Positions 1-12,370 of a stretch of DNA of 64,000 bases are shown one piece after another. The position numbers and the translations under genes are program-made. How positions within the stretch are numbered: the stretch's first letter is position 1; each line of letters begins with the position of its first letter. The notes beneath the pieces are model-generated. The model had not been told where the DNA came from. It saw only the letters and a list, made by a program, of their open reading frames with translations, and did not search any database. The stretch is from Apostichopus japonicus (Eukaryota > Echinodermata > Holothuroidea > Aspidochirotida > Stichopodidae): assembly GCF_037975245.1 (NCBI RefSeq), contig NC_092567.1, positions 3,790,214 through 3,854,213 on the forward strand. Direction: 5' to 3'.

Positions 1-550
1 ATTTTAGAAAGGTTGGAAAAGATACTTTTGGGAACGATTTTAAGTACCGTTTTGTTAAGTTTGTGTCGATTTTCATTTGGACATCACACGTGAGTTTCTT
101 ACAGAGATTTCACCTACTACGAGTTACCAATTCTCGTGATATTTACGTGAGTGAAAGTCGAATGTGTTTTTAAGTCGTCTTTATCGTAACTTGCAATATT
201 ATTAATTAATTAATCCACAATCCACAAAACAAAATGGGTTGTAATTCGTATCAAATTTCACTGGGGCTATGCAAGCCTACGTTGCCGTTGCGCACTATTA
301 CATAACCCAATTAACTCACGGTTAGTAACGGCCGTATAATGACCTAGCAACCTGGAGACTGTATAAGTTAGAATGATATATCTTCACAAATATCATAGTA
401 AACTATTCCTGGCAGGTAAACGCACATCTACGTTGAACACCCTAAAGTCAATAAAGGAGACAGACTCGTCAATGTAAGATGCACGGACTTAACAACATGA
501 ATATAAACATCAGCTTTATAGAGAAGACATAGTCAGTTTTAAACCCGTCA
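1..550. other. anonymous sequence, no gene seen
   Basis: AT-rich DNA with no long reading frame, no splice-bounded exon and no repeat recognised. It leads directly into the CRE-bearing tandem array. Confidence 0.4.
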
Positions 551-750
551 TGAAACACTGAGTGACGTCATGAAACACTGAGTGACGTCATTAAACACTG
601 AGTGACGTCATCAAATACTAAGTGACGTCACTAAACACTGAGTGACGTCACTAAACACTGAGTGACGTCATCAAATACTGAGTGACGTCACTAAACACTG
701 AGTGACGTCATCAAATACTGAGTGACGTCACTAAACACTGAGTGACGTCA
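551..750. repeat. 20-bp tandem array, each unit with a perfect CRE palindrome
   Basis: Ten head-to-tail 20-bp units of the form TNAAAYACTGAGTGACGTCA run without interruption. Variation is confined to the first half of the unit (tgaaacactg, ttaaacactg, tcaaatactg, ctaaacactg, tcaaatacta), while the octamer TGACGTCA is unchanged in all ten copies, ending at 570, 590, 610 and so on to 750. TGACGTCA is the consensus site of CREB/ATF bZIP factors (established knowledge). The 20-bp spacing is close to two helical turns, so all sites lie roughly on one DNA face. Whether the array works as an enhancer or is merely a minisatellite is unknown. No gene start is visible nearby. Confidence 0.95.
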
Positions 751-2019
751 TAATGATGAACTTCCATGAGAAGGGAAAAGAGGGCAGTACTCAAAGATAG
801 ACCCCAGAACATCGTAATGTAGTTGGGATCGATGTAATGGCAAAAATAAAGCAATTATCGGTTAGCTCACAAAGCATCATAATAGTTACCCCCTCCCACA
901 CCCCTCCCCCTTCGTCTTAGATATTCTGTTTCAATCGTATTGTTGATCGTGTAGAGATATCCATGAACGTTTGGGAAATCCAGTTGTATGATGAACACAT
1001 AAAATAAAATCCACAAGGGGAGAATTGAATAGACTAGCCTAGATCTGTTAGATCGAATAAAAAATCATGAAATATAATAAACCCTGCACATATTGCTTTC
1101 TTTCTAAATTATCCCTGGGTGTATGTATGTTTAATTGGAAGTGTTTCATGCGCACATAATAAGTGTTCCAATAGTTGACTCTCTCTGTTCAACGTTAGAC
1201 AAGGAACATTTAGACCAGGAAGCGACGGTCTGTACATTAAGGAATATTTAAAATGACTTTATGTAACCGATACGCCATGTGTGTCTGTAAGACTAGTATT
1301 GGCAGAAACCGCGTGAGCTCGCCATTGCTGTGTCTCTATGTATTAGCTGGACTTGGTTTGAGTTGCTCATATACTCAATAGAACTCTGTTCGGACTCGAG
1401 AGTACCATACTCGAACCAAGTGGTCTCGGACTCGGCTCGGAATAAGGAAGAATTGGACTAAACTACATATGAGTGTTTCTAATACTATACCATACAGACA
1501 TATAGAATGGTTCTGATGGAAAGAGTACTAATAACAATAGGAACCATGTGAGGATACCAGTCTCGGATGTTGCATAATATTATCGTCAGCACTTGAATAT
1601 AATTATGAAGATACAATATTAGTTAATTTGCCGGGTGGTGAACTTTACAAAATCAAACACATTACTAGGTACTTTGAACACACCCCCCCCCCCCTCTCGG
1701 GCCCAGGCTCCTTCGAGATTTGTCGAGACTGTTTTTTTTAATTTCTTTTTTATTTAGCCGTTATTCAAAATACGAAAGAAATACTACAAACATTTTAAAA
1801 CCACTATTATTTCAGAATCACCGTACACTTTTTTTGTATCATAATGCTGCTGATTATTACTATTGTACATACAGAGGATGGTAAAAGAAGGACGTTTCTT
1901 GTAAATGAAATAGAAACCTTAAATTGAATCTTTTAGTCAAACTTTTAAGTAGTCACCTCTTCTTTCATTTTCCTAGTATGTCAAAGTACATGAAGTTTAA
2001 GAAACCTACCTTACAAATC
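751..2019. other. anonymous sequence, no gene seen
   Basis: No convincing coding region. It contains a C-run near 1682-1695 and short AT-rich stretches only. Confidence 0.4.
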
Positions 2020-2175
2020 CATGTGTTTCTTAGTTTCAAGTTAAACCCAGATGCGTCCTTTCATATATAAGCCTGCTTGGACCCACAAATATTCATATCA
2101 GTCACTTATATATACATTAATCTAAATAAATAATGAAATATAATCAATAGGGATCCCTCAAATCCCATTACAACT
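2020..2175. repeat. diverged direct repeat, copy 1
   Basis: This segment (gcgtcctttcatatataagcctgcttgg... through the CCCTCAAATCCC region) is recognisably similar to 4062-4205, about 2 kb downstream in the same orientation. Shared islands include CCTTTCAT, GCTTGCTTGGACCCACA-like sequence, TCAGTCAC, and CTAATCT followed by ATAAATAAT. The divergence suggests an old dispersed repeat. Confidence 0.6.
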
Positions 2176-4061
2176 CAAACTATTAAAACCGAGACACATT
2201 TAATGATTGTTGTATTGCTGCGAATAGTGACATCACAACGTAAAGATTCTAGATATGAAAAGTATGCATCGATATTTTCACCAATAAAACATTTTTAGTC
2301 TGAGATACTGGAAGCACGATATATTCATTTTGCTTTATATGTATTTATCTGTCTGAATATTCTCTAATTTAAAATTGAGAATGTTCATTGATTCACACGA
2401 CAATAATATTATCTTCTATAAGAGAGGGGTCTACATGCGGAGATTGATGGATAACAATAATAAGGATATAGGACCAAAGTGCTGGAGTATGAGCGTGGAA
2501 GGGATACTTCATTTAGTTTAATTTATTTTTACAATACCTCGTCACAAGGGCTTTGACGTATGTTGTATTGTACGATACAAACATCCTAGACAAATAAGTC
2601 CTCATTGTTGGGCAAATGAACATTTAAAAAAATATATATATAATGATCGTTACTTAAGTATGGAAACCTAGCCACTCCCCCCCCCCCCCCCTCCATTAAA
2701 TTTCCAGAATTTCCAGCAGAGAAAGTATGGCATTACAGTAATTAGGCAATACATGGATTTTTAGGACTGATTGTCTTTAATTGGGTTCAAGTTTACTGAA
2801 TTAAAACAATGTCCACAGTGTGATTTAATTAATTACCACTTCATTAATGCGTACACATCTATCTAAACATTTACGACTGTATACGGTTTCGTTTCATGTT
2901 AAATTAATAACAAAATACAACAACGGATATGGCTGCTTTAGGAAAATATTAATATACTTCCAAATTAGATGAAAGGGCGCTGAAAAAGAGGAGTAGGAAC
3001 AGTTTATTGTAAAATATGGAAATTAGTTTTCTAGCACCAACAGAAAGTTGAAAATTACAAAGCTTGGGATGATGTTAACATTGTGATGAAACTTTGTAAT
3101 ATCCTCACATGGTTTTCTAACGTATACTGTGAGCCTGATAGAATTTAACTACAGCTACGTTTTGGTTCAGAAGAATTATACCAATGTTTCATGAGGAAGT
3201 ATAGTGGTATGTTGGAAACGTTAAGCAGCGTCGGTTATGTCAATTATGTATGTTGTTTCAAAGTCATACACGCTACTATATAGTGTTCTACTAAATGTTG
3301 AAATGATATGCTTAGTTATTAATTATCATACCAATGCTCTTGATTTACTTACAGACTTTTATCTCAAAAAATATATTTTAAAGATATGTATTTCTGTTCA
3401 CTTCCAGATTTTTATAAGTTTGTTTCTATACGTTTGGAATAAACGTGATACAAACATCTACGTGAGTTTTTCCTGTATTATTTGGCGCCCTCAACTCTCC
3501 ACCCAATCCTAGACACTAATGATAAGTAATGAATGAGGCTGGAAGGTATGGATGTGGCAATCAACTATCCTATACACTTGAAGATAATTAGCAAGATAAA
3601 TAAGCAATTAGCGGATGACAAATTATGAATATTTAAATCAGATTATCAGTTACCGACTAAACCGTAATTGGAACAACTCCACCCACCCTCTCCGTCGTCG
3701 AATGAATGTATTTTGGTGTCTGTTCTAAACACGAGGGAAATAATACGAATATTTGTCTTATATTAATATTTTATCAAGTGAGTGCATATATTTTAGTTAC
3801 CATGGTATCCGTACAAGATAACAACAAAGCGGGTTAGTAGAGCTACACATATATAACACAGAGTTTCTTTCTGTTTTCTAATTTATTCCCATTTTACACA
3901 TGTCAAATACAATTATCCACCCCCAAGAAAAAATGGAAAAAAAAGAGAGAAAAAAAATGAGTATTAGATCGGAACCCTTGAAATGTCATTAATAAAAATA
4001 GCTCCTCTTCCCTTCATATATACAAATGGCCATGACAAGCATTACCATTCAGAAGAATATA
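2176..4061. other. anonymous sequence, no gene seen
   Basis: AT-rich. The longest open frame (3237-3512) starts at a non-ATG codon and has no recognisable domain, so I do not call it a gene. A C-run lies near 2677-2691. Confidence 0.4.
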
Positions 4062-4205
4062 CCAGAGTTTATTGGTTTCAAATAAAACCAGAACCGTCCT
4101 TTCATTACATCTAGGCTTGCTTGGACCCACACACTTATGTCAGTCACATATACACTAATCTGGATAAATAATATTTTAAGCAAGTGATCTTTCAAATCCC
4201 CTGAA
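4062..4205. repeat. diverged direct repeat, copy 2
   Basis: Partner of 2020-2175. It keeps the order GTCCTTTCAT, GCTTGCTTGGACCCACAC, TCAGTCACATATACACTAATCT and the CAAATCCCC end, with small indels between islands. Confidence 0.6.
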
Positions 4206-5835
4206 GCTTTCTAAGCAACACAGTTAATGTATTAGTAAGATTTAATTCCAAAGAATAGAATACCATAATGGATATTTCTAGCTTCTGCACTTTGTGTTGT
4301 TTTTGCTACAATCTGCTGGTAACAAACTTGACCGTAAAAAGAAAGATAATGTTCTTGACAACTTAATGTTACTTTATTTCACCAAAATCACACCAAGAAA
4401 GATGAGAGTAGGCAGAGATATTAAAGGTTTGGAAACAAACAAATAAAAATGACCATAATTTTGTGGGACAAAATATTGTCTTACTCTGATTAAACGATAA
4501 ATACCTCACTAGTATAAGTAGCAGTCATGTTGTTGTAGCAACATACCCAGATCTCTTAATTAGTTGCAGGGCTATCCAGTTATGTGTGAATATTATATGG
4601 ATTGGTCAACGTTATTCCTATTACGTATCATGCAGTTTTAGTTAATTTGATTAAAACGTCTACCCAGTGACTTAATTCTCTACTTTATTTGAGTAAAACA
4701 CTACGAAAGTATAGAAATCAACTTAAACTAAGTTTTTAAGGTCAAATTTCCCATGATACATCTGTTCCTATTACTAACTTCCAAATTTTCCCCATCACCA
4801 TTCTGTGCATTTGACTACTTCGCAAAGTACCATAGAAATGGTTAAGTTTAATTTGACTAGTAATTACTTGAATCAAGACCAAATTTTAAAGTAATATAGC
4901 TGTTAGTGTTATAATGCTGCACGAAAGACCCACGTCTCACACCAACAGAAAAAAAAAACTAAAAACCTAAACATGACCAGTTAAAACCAGGGAGCTGGTA
5001 CAGTAAGAAACAAGGACAGTTAAACGGACGACTGTTGTTACGACTGTTGTTATGTGTTATGATGAACAATTACACACAAATTACAAGAACATACCTGTTA
5101 AATATGATTTATAACATTCTACGGTTTCATCTCTGAATAAACGTGAAGTTTATTAGATGCAAATTCACAAGCTCGAATATTAATAAAACGGCATGTGTCA
5201 AAAATGATTGTACAATACATATATAGCAAACCTGTCCAAAAGTCAATCTTTCAGCTATAACTATATGTTTACAATATCAAACTGACATGGAAATTGTACT
5301 GGTGTGTCAATATAGAACTAATGAGATTCATTTAGACAATGTTCGCACGCAAAATTCCATCCGCTCTCTCCACCCAACACACCCCGCCCCACCCCCTTGG
5401 AAGATGTCTGAAAGTTCTTTCTTTACATCGGAACTTCTAATATTACCAGCAACACGTAAACTTCACAGATAATGTATCACTATATTGATTTATTTACACT
5501 TAATGGGGACTGAAAATAGTGCTAGGGCAGCATAACGCAAACAAGCTGACCAGACTTGCATTGAGCAATAGCTGAATGAAAGGTGATCAAACTCTTTACC
5601 TGCCATTGACCGGTTTGTAGATTCAGACGACGATACACTCCATCGATATGGTTACCATTCCAAACTGATGAAAAACATAAAAGAGAGATATGTTCATGAT
5701 AAGTGCATACTTAATCTTTGTTGGTCTGGAATGAAATCATAAACATTATATTCACGAGATTTATGTTGGCCCTCGATGATAACTTCATATTAGCTGAGTA
5801 ATCAATCTAGTTGGTTCCTTAAGTTTGATCTTATT
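4206..5835. other. anonymous sequence, no gene seen
   Basis: No domain, splice-bounded exon or transposon terminus recognised. A short open frame at 5287-5472 has no supporting features. Confidence 0.35.
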
Positions 5836-6030
5836 AGTTTGCTATCATTATCATATCAGTAATATAGCTGATCAGTTTACAATCCTTATATCTCAGTAAG
5901 ATTACCGATCAGTTAACTATCATTATCATCTCGGTTTTATATCTAATCAGTTAACGACTATTATCATCTTAGTTATGAAACCAATCAGGTTAGAATTGTT
6001 ATCATCTCATAAAATATCTGATCAATTATC
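5836..6030. repeat. degenerate ~50-bp tandem repeat
   Basis: About four imperfect copies of a unit containing CTATCATTATCATCTCAGT followed by an AT-rich spacer and CTGATCAGTTA. The TATCATTATCAT and TGATCAGTTA/TAATCAGTTA islands recur in order at intervals of roughly 50 bp. Copies are decayed by substitutions and small indels. Confidence 0.7.
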
Positions 6031-6518
6031 CTTAATGAAAGCATATGCTCCCATTTAAACAGAAACTAATATTGGACTAAATTAAGAAACCCAATTATGA
6101 TAGTCGAGTATTCGAAGAATAATAATCCATGAGATTATGAACGGATCAGAGAACACTCAACATCAGTGACGTCATCACCAATCACTAGAGCCATAATTAA
6201 ACACTGTTTAAAAACGATTGTTAAAAGATGAAAAGTGGATTTGTTTATAAGCAAATTTGAAGTTAAATTATGTATGTAAAAGAATAAACAAAACATTTTC
6301 ATAACCACGTAACCAGTCTCCGTGTAAGACGACTGCTGGATCTAAGGGCATTTCAGTTCGTTAAAGGGAGGTAACTTTGGTTTTACACTCAGGGTTTCTT
6401 TGTTTAATGTTCTTCAAACTGTACTAAGATAAATCATAGGTGTAGGAACACGGTGCAGGTGATAGCTGACACCTCGCTTTGCAAAGTGGAATGGAATCAG
6501 GAGTAGGGAGGAGGTGGG

Positions 6519-6526
6519 GGCAGGAA
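6519..6526. repeat. hAT target-site duplication, left
   Basis: GGCAGGAA immediately precedes the left inverted terminus of the element at 6527. The same eight bases follow the right terminus at 6928-6935. An 8-bp duplication is diagnostic for the hAT superfamily when combined with a CAGTGGCGGAG-type terminus. Confidence 0.9.
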
Positions 6527-6927
6527 CAGTGGCGGAGCTAGGGGTATTGGTCAGGGGGGCGAGAACGGTCTGTAGGGGCGCTTTCGACACTATCTAAGCG
6601 GAGCGCCAGCGCAGGTTGGCGCGGAGCGTACAAAATTTCTTTGAGTAAAGATACTCCCTAGATCGCCGAAAATGACCCTTTCCGGGCCTTGCTTATTTGC
6701 AGATAAACGAAGAATAAATAGGTGCCATCGCCATTTTGTCAGAAAATTACACCAACAAAATGTGACAAATGTCAATAGGTATTTGAGAGCGCAATAAAAA
6801 AAGTCAATAATTGCTAATAAGTAAAAAGTGGTAAAAAGCTGAAAAGGGCGCCAGCAGTCCATTTGAGTCCGTCGGGGGAGGGGGGGGGACATCCGCCCCC
6901 TCTGACTGTATGGACGCTCCGCCACTG
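6527..6927. mobile_element. non-autonomous hAT element (401 bp)
   Basis: The element begins CAGTGGCGGAGC and ends with the exact inverse GCTCCGCCACTG, a 12-bp terminal inverted repeat, and is flanked by the identical octamer GGCAGGAA. CAGTGGCGGA-type termini with 8-bp duplications are typical of the hAT superfamily (established knowledge). It is far too short for a transposase and would depend on an hAT transposase from elsewhere. A 111-codon open frame on the reverse strand (6590-6925) spans most of the element but has no transposase or BED-finger motif, so I treat it as chance. Part of the interior (GGCGCGGAGCGTACAA and flanks, near 6593-6690) is shared with the dispersed GCGGAGCGCC repeats elsewhere in the window. 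Confidence 0.9.
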
Positions 6928-6935
6928 GGCAGGAA
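6928..6935. repeat. hAT target-site duplication, right
   Basis: GGCAGGAA, identical to 6519-6526. Confidence 0.9.
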
Positions 6936-8150
6936 CATGTTATGAGAGTGTCAGAATATGAAGTCCAATTATCGACGGATTAGAATATTCTAAAAAATTC
7001 ACAAACTGACTTTGACTACATCGTCTCTGAATCTCTCTCTAAGCTGTTATCACGAGATGATTTAGTACATAGCCATTATACACACATCTGTCTGCAGTAG
7101 TCAAACATTTACTAGATCGGGGCAAATGTGTTGTTTACACTAACTACTTATATCTTTGAGACTGATCAATGATGGCATCATCAGCAGTGACGTCACTCCA
7201 CCATTAACAATGGGAATCTCGATGTGTCCTTTAAACACAGAACAATGAACGAGGGTACAATGTGTACGAGTCCGAGAAATAATGTTGAGGTGTGGAGATA
7301 GAGAAGTTTGTATGTATTAACATTACTATTAATTAATTTAAATAATAAATTTAGGTATAATCATAGTATAGATGTGTTATTGTACAGAGAAATGAAACAT
7401 TTGATTGCTCGTGATTTTTGTAAAGCTACCCGGTTTCAAGATATTCAGCTTATATTACAACACATTAGTGACGTCATCAAAGATCATGAAGACCAATAAT
7501 TTATATATTGATAACAGAAAAAGACTAAATGTATTTGGAATTACTTTATTGAGTTAAATTATGGAAATACAAGACTAGACAAATTATCGTCATAATCACG
7601 TGATCACGTTTCCGATGTCCTGAGAGTATATCAGTTGTGTAAACTAAGGTTTACATGTCTTGTTTCCATCCACTTTCTTAGGAAAGTTTTTAAACTGTAT
7701 TACGACTAAATACATCAAACTCTCTACTTGTCCCTTAAAGCCTGTTATCACGAACGCGGGCTTGCTTCACTCTTGATCGACCTATTGAGAGGAGGGCAAA
7801 CTGCTCCACTGTTTTACTGCGTGGGAACGGGGCAAGCCCGAGCTTGATCAAGCCCCTCATTAGAGGTGGGGTTAGGACAGCTAAGCCCGGGTAAACGTTG
7901 ACAAATGTAAATAAACAATTGCCTTGGGGTGTAAAAGATACGATGGATTTTATCAGTTGTGGTTTCCGCCGCTTGCTTATTTCTGTATCGACATCAACTG
8001 TGTTTGAATTGGTTGTGTGTACAAAGGACCGATGTCGTGAGAATGAAGGGCATAGCTGAGTAGTACACAGTGTAGCTGCCCGCGTATATCCGCATACATA
8101 TAGTATAAAGTTTGAGCTGCTTTCTTGAAGATGTCCAGATAACCGGAAAG
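6936..8150. other. anonymous sequence with two CRE palindromes
   Basis: No gene recognised. TGACGTCA occurs at 7188-7195 and 7469-7476, and also at 6167-6174 just before the hAT element. The segment 7739-7875, rich in AAGCCCG and GCGGGCTTG, shares its start (CACGAACGCGGGCTTG) with the reverse complement of sequence near 14853-14870, indicating a dispersed repeat. The open frame 7308-7499 has no recognisable domain. Confidence 0.4.
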
Positions 8151-8152
8151 CC

Positions 8153-8245
8153 CATTATTATTATTATTATTATTATTGTTCAAACGATTAACTGAATCGG
8201 AATCGCCCCGATTATTGCATAATTGGAACATAATCGGAATCGGTA
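8153..8245. repeat. ATT microsatellite plus AATCGG-rich repeat
   Basis: A short (ATT)n run at 8153-8177 is followed by GTTCAAACGATTA and an AATCGGAATCG...CCCGATTAT block. The same blocks recur in inverted order next to the large TTA microsatellite at 10715-10800, so both are copies of one family that carries a TTA/ATT tract at its edge. Confidence 0.65.
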
Positions 8246-8839
8246 AAAATTATGCCAGTTATATCATACCAATTATTAAAAAAAAACATATGGAAGGTGA
8301 AACTATCATTATTCAAAAACATATGGAAGGTGAAAATATCAACTGATGTATTAGGTTTGTTCTTTTACTACGAAACATTAAAATAAAGACACCCTCTATA
8401 CGTCTTTCACAATCTAATTTTATCAAATTAGGCTGCCAGTGTCGCCGATTTTACTTCCCTCGTGGTTAGTGACTTCATATTTCTCTGCACAGTAAGCATG
8501 GTAACAATACCAATTTCGCGAATTAACGATTGTGCTGGATATATAAATTATAAAGCCTATGTTGACTAGCTGAGTATAGGTCAGGGTCGGAAATAAGCTG
8601 GCGACGGGCACTTTTAAAGCACAATTGCGAGGGTAAAAAAGAAAAGAGAAATATAACAAAATCGCCCTGGCAATATCAGGTATCTGTGAAAAATTAATTG
8701 TGACATGCTAGGGTTTGTAGTAGAAGCGAGAATCGCGCAAACAGTTAACACAATCCCGCCTAAAATTTGAAACAGTGCGGGAGGGTGGCGCACAATCACC
8801 GAGAACTTCACGCACGGTCCCTGGAAAATTACGGCCTCC

Positions 8840-9545
8840 ACTTAGCAATTTTCAGTACCAGCGACAATAACCTAAAATCCCCACAAATCTCCGACCACGT
8901 GGTAGCCTTACTTCACACTAAACCCCATGGAAATCTAACCTATAGCCATCTGTTTATTGGTTTAAGCTGTGTCGCAAATAAAAAATAAAAATATCCATGA
9001 AAAACTGCAATCGTCGACCACATGTTACCCTAACAGCCACACTACGCCAATGGGAAATGTAGCCTAACCATCGGTATGCAAAAAAAAAAAACCCACCAAA
9101 ACACAATACTTTGCGTAGCTTTGTTTACATACTTTCATTGCTGCTATCGTCGCGCGAATGATAGCCGAACGCCACACGTACTGTAGTCAACGGGAAAATC
9201 TAGCCTAAGCATCCCTTTATTCGCTAAAATTGTGACGCAGTTAGCTAGAACTAAAATATCCATGAAATACTGCAACCTTCGACCACATATTAGCCTAACA
9301 ACCACACTAGGTCAATAGGAAATGTAGCCTAACCATAGGTTTGCAAAAAAAAAAAAAAATAGTAGCTTTGTTTACAACTTTCAATCAGTTGGAAATCAGC
9401 AGTTGTTTGGAATGTTGTATTTTACGACGGTACACCGTGCTGTGGCGATGGATTGAAAGTTTAAAGTTCGATTAGTTTTCAGCGGTATAATGGTTTCGTT
9501 GGTGGTGAGTGATTTTATCCACACACGAAAAAATACATGATTTAA
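8840..9545. repeat. dispersed repeat with internal ~110-130-bp tandem units
   Basis: Four diverged units each contain a CGACCACRTGTTA-like block, a CCACACTA block and a GGGAAATGTAGCCTAACCAT block (8985-9080 and 9240-9340 are clearest), followed by A-rich runs. The non-tandem tail (9400-9545) ends near TTTTATCCACACACGAAAAA. The whole array and tail recur in reverse orientation at 17225-17745. No terminus or coding potential was recognised. Confidence 0.65.
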
Positions 9546-10714
9546 GGAAAGGGCACATACAGTACAGCGGAAGTAAACCTGTGTTTCCTATTTCAGTTGA
9601 TGGGTTATTGGGTTTTCGTCATATATTAGGTGCAGGCTTGACGTTATTTGCTGAACGATTGTAAATGTTTGTGTTTAAACTTTTAATGGATTTTTTTCTT
9701 CTCCAAAATAGCCCCCCACCCCCCCCCCCAAGCCCAGTATTAATTCCTACCCTGGTAGGTATGTTAATGCATTAAATGCTCCGTAGTGCAGTATTTGATG
9801 CATTAATTTGTAATTCGATGTTTCTTTTTTCTCACAATTTGCAATGGGCCATACTTCCCTGCCCATCACTTCCCTTTTACCGTCGACCCTCTTATCTCCA
9901 TTTTGTTTAAACCTTCCGATGTTTGCTGCGATGCCCTCAAAAATAATTTAATTTCGGCAGAATTGCTGATATGCCTCTAATCCATAGCCGTCGCAATTAG
10001 CCTAACAATAGGTTGTTACATTGTAAACAGGTCTCGGAATACGGTCTAAAATTTTGCTCAAATCAATTATGCACAAGTGAATGAAAATTTTTCATATGAT
10101 AAATACAATATTTGAGTAGTATCTAGTTGTTATGATTTCCTTACATCAATCTGGTAACATTCTACAGGTAATTATAAACAAGTTACGGTGGTACCATTTG
10201 CTGTTCAGTTTGATTGGCTTAGGCTTACATTTTCTATTTGAACTTGAATGGAGAAATAATGATGTTTATCTTCAAGTTCGTAACATTTCTATTTGTTCAT
10301 AAACGGAATAATACTGAAAACAAGTACAAAATAATGTCGGAACGTAGAAATATGTAATTAAAATTTACACTTTTGGTAAAGATTGCAGATTGATGGTTTG
10401 TCAGAGATACTTTTTGAGATGGATATTTTGAGTTACTATTCTTAGCCCATGTCAAGCCAATACACGTCGAGGTGGTTAGGCCATTCGCTTAGCACAGTGC
10501 TTAATAGGTAGGATGTCATATTTTCGTATTTTGGAAATTTGTAAAAAAAAAAAAAAATCTCCTGAGGTTACTTGGTACATACAATAGGATACCTAAGAGC
10601 CTTCTATTACAATAAAAGCAAAACTAAACAGAGGAAAATCACAACAATAATTGTTACTATCACATACTTATTGCCGAATTCGTTTAAACGGGATATTTTC
10701 TCTTTCTCAAATAA
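9546..10714. other. anonymous sequence, no gene seen
   Basis: A C-run at about 9714-9729 and A/T-rich DNA. No domain, exon or transposon end was recognised. Confidence 0.35.
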
Positions 10715-10796
10715 TCGGAATCGGAATCGGCCCGATTATGAAAAAAATAATCGGTAATCGGTATTTTCTGTTAAAGCATAATCGTTTGAACACGAA

Positions 10797-11142
<346 letters not shown>

Positions 11143-11161
11143 CGATATTTTCTTTTACAAT

Positions 11162-11383
11162 ATGTCGCAGAAGTACACTGAGCGAAGTATGTGGTCGGAC
11201 GATGAAGTATTCGCATTGCTTGGCATTTGGTGCGATGCAAATACTATGTCGAAACTTGATGGGACAAGCCGCAACGCTCCTGTGTACCGAGATATCTGTA
11301 TGCGAATGGAAGAGAAAGGCTACGGCAGAACGGTCAGCCAAATAAAGTATAAACTGAAATACTTAAACAAAAAGAATGTATAA
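11162..11383 (+). CDS. Myb/SANT-like DNA-binding domain fragment, frameshifted
   Basis: The 73-residue frame opens at an ATG right after the TTA microsatellite. Residues 10-70 fit the Myb/SANT-like trihelix fold: WSDDEVFALLGIW (helix 1 with its conserved Trp), KLDGTSRNAPVYRDICMRM (helix 2) and GYGRTVSQIKYKLKYL (recognition helix). The stop at 11383 is probably secondary: a -1 shift near 11375-11382 opens a frame reading KLLDHNTRSGRQRRT up to 11433, which is how these domains usually continue (KDHN followed by a basic SGR-type stretch). Proteins of this type occur as host transcription factors and as accessory proteins of Harbinger-type transposons. I cannot separate these options because no transposase or termini are visible nearby. 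The indel could be decay or a sequencing error. Confidence 0.65.
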   Translation: MSQKYTERSMWSDDEVFALLGIWCDANTMSKLDGTSRNAPVYRDICMRMEEKGYGRTVSQIKYKLKYLNKKNV

Positions 11384-11433
11384 AACTGCTGGACCACAAC
11401 ACTCGTTCGGGGAGACAGAGAAGAACAATTTAG

Positions 11434-12090
11434 TTCCAATAAGAACTGAGCCTGATATTGGGAAATATTGCTGAAATAAAATTCACGGATCAACTTTACA
11501 GCAAAATGATAAACAACGAAGAGTCTTCTGTTCAACCTAACGTCATGTTACACACAAATCACGAAAACACCGATGCACTACATTATATGACGGCTCAACG
11601 ATTTTGTAAAACATATAATTTATATTGAATTTCACCGAAAATTAACAAAGAAATTAATCTGTATTCAAACGCGGTATTTGTTGTGATTACTGCAGGAACT
11701 GTATGGAGCGTGGGTTATGTCGCAATCTGCATTTCGAAGATGACGTCACGTTCTCAACTGTTCAAGTATATTTGAAATATCCATCCTAAACGATTAAAAA
11801 ATCGTTTCTCTGTCAAACGCATAATTGGAAAATTATTGATTGTTTTTTAAGGTAACGTCTATGGGCTACCAGACAATTCTTTTAAAGATAGAATTATGTT
11901 GTTTAACTGGGGGGGGGGGGGGGGGCGGAACTATCGGGGTTTTGGCAGGCCGGCGAGTTTTCGTTTCACGAAATGGTCCGAAATAAACAACAACAAAAAA
12001 TAACGGTGAACGAAAGAAAAGATATACACTTGTAAGCAGGGGCGTAGCGAAGGGGTTTTTGTTGGGGGGGGGTGTGGAGAATTTGAATTT
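11434..12090. other. anonymous sequence, no gene seen
   Basis: It contains one TGACGTCA at 11741-11748 and a G-run of about 16 at 11910-11925. The stretch at 12036-12060 begins GCAGGGGCGTAGCGAAGG, a phrase recurring at the ends of several dispersed repeats in this window (compare 22010 and 61790). Confidence 0.4.
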
Positions 12091-12370
12091 GATCTGGAAG
12101 TGGTGACTGAAATGGGGAGGGGTCTAAGGGGAGGGGTGTCCCCCTTTTTTAGTTTTGAAACGTCCTTAGATGCAATCTGGTGCATATATTAAGTCAAATT
12201 TGATTTGCCGACAGATCTGGAAGTGGTGACTGAAATGGGGAGGGGTGTATGGGGAGGGGTGTATGGGGAGGGGTGTAAGGGGAGGTTGTCTCCCCCTCCC
12301 TTTGGAAAATGTTTAGTTTTGAAACGTCCTTAGATGCAATCTGGTGCATATTTTAAGTCAAATTTGGCAC
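12091..12370. repeat. tandem duplication, two ~120-155-bp units
   Basis: GATCTGGAAGTGGTGACTGA begins both units (12091 and 12214). Each then runs through a GGGGAGGGGTGTA array into TTAGTTTTGAAACGTCCTTA, GATGCAATCTGGTGCATAT and AAGTCAAATTTG. The second copy carries extra internal GTATGGGGAGGG repeats. A related phrase (GATCGCATCTAAGGACCTTC) appears inverted at 20760. Confidence 0.8.

Noticed and set aside
551-750. CRISPR-like direct repeats
   Set aside because: Units are contiguous 20-mers without unique spacers, and the setting is eukaryotic.
6590-6925. 111-codon reverse frame within the hAT element
   Set aside because: It spans almost the whole MITE, from near one terminus to the other, and lacks transposase or BED motifs. 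It is best explained as chance.
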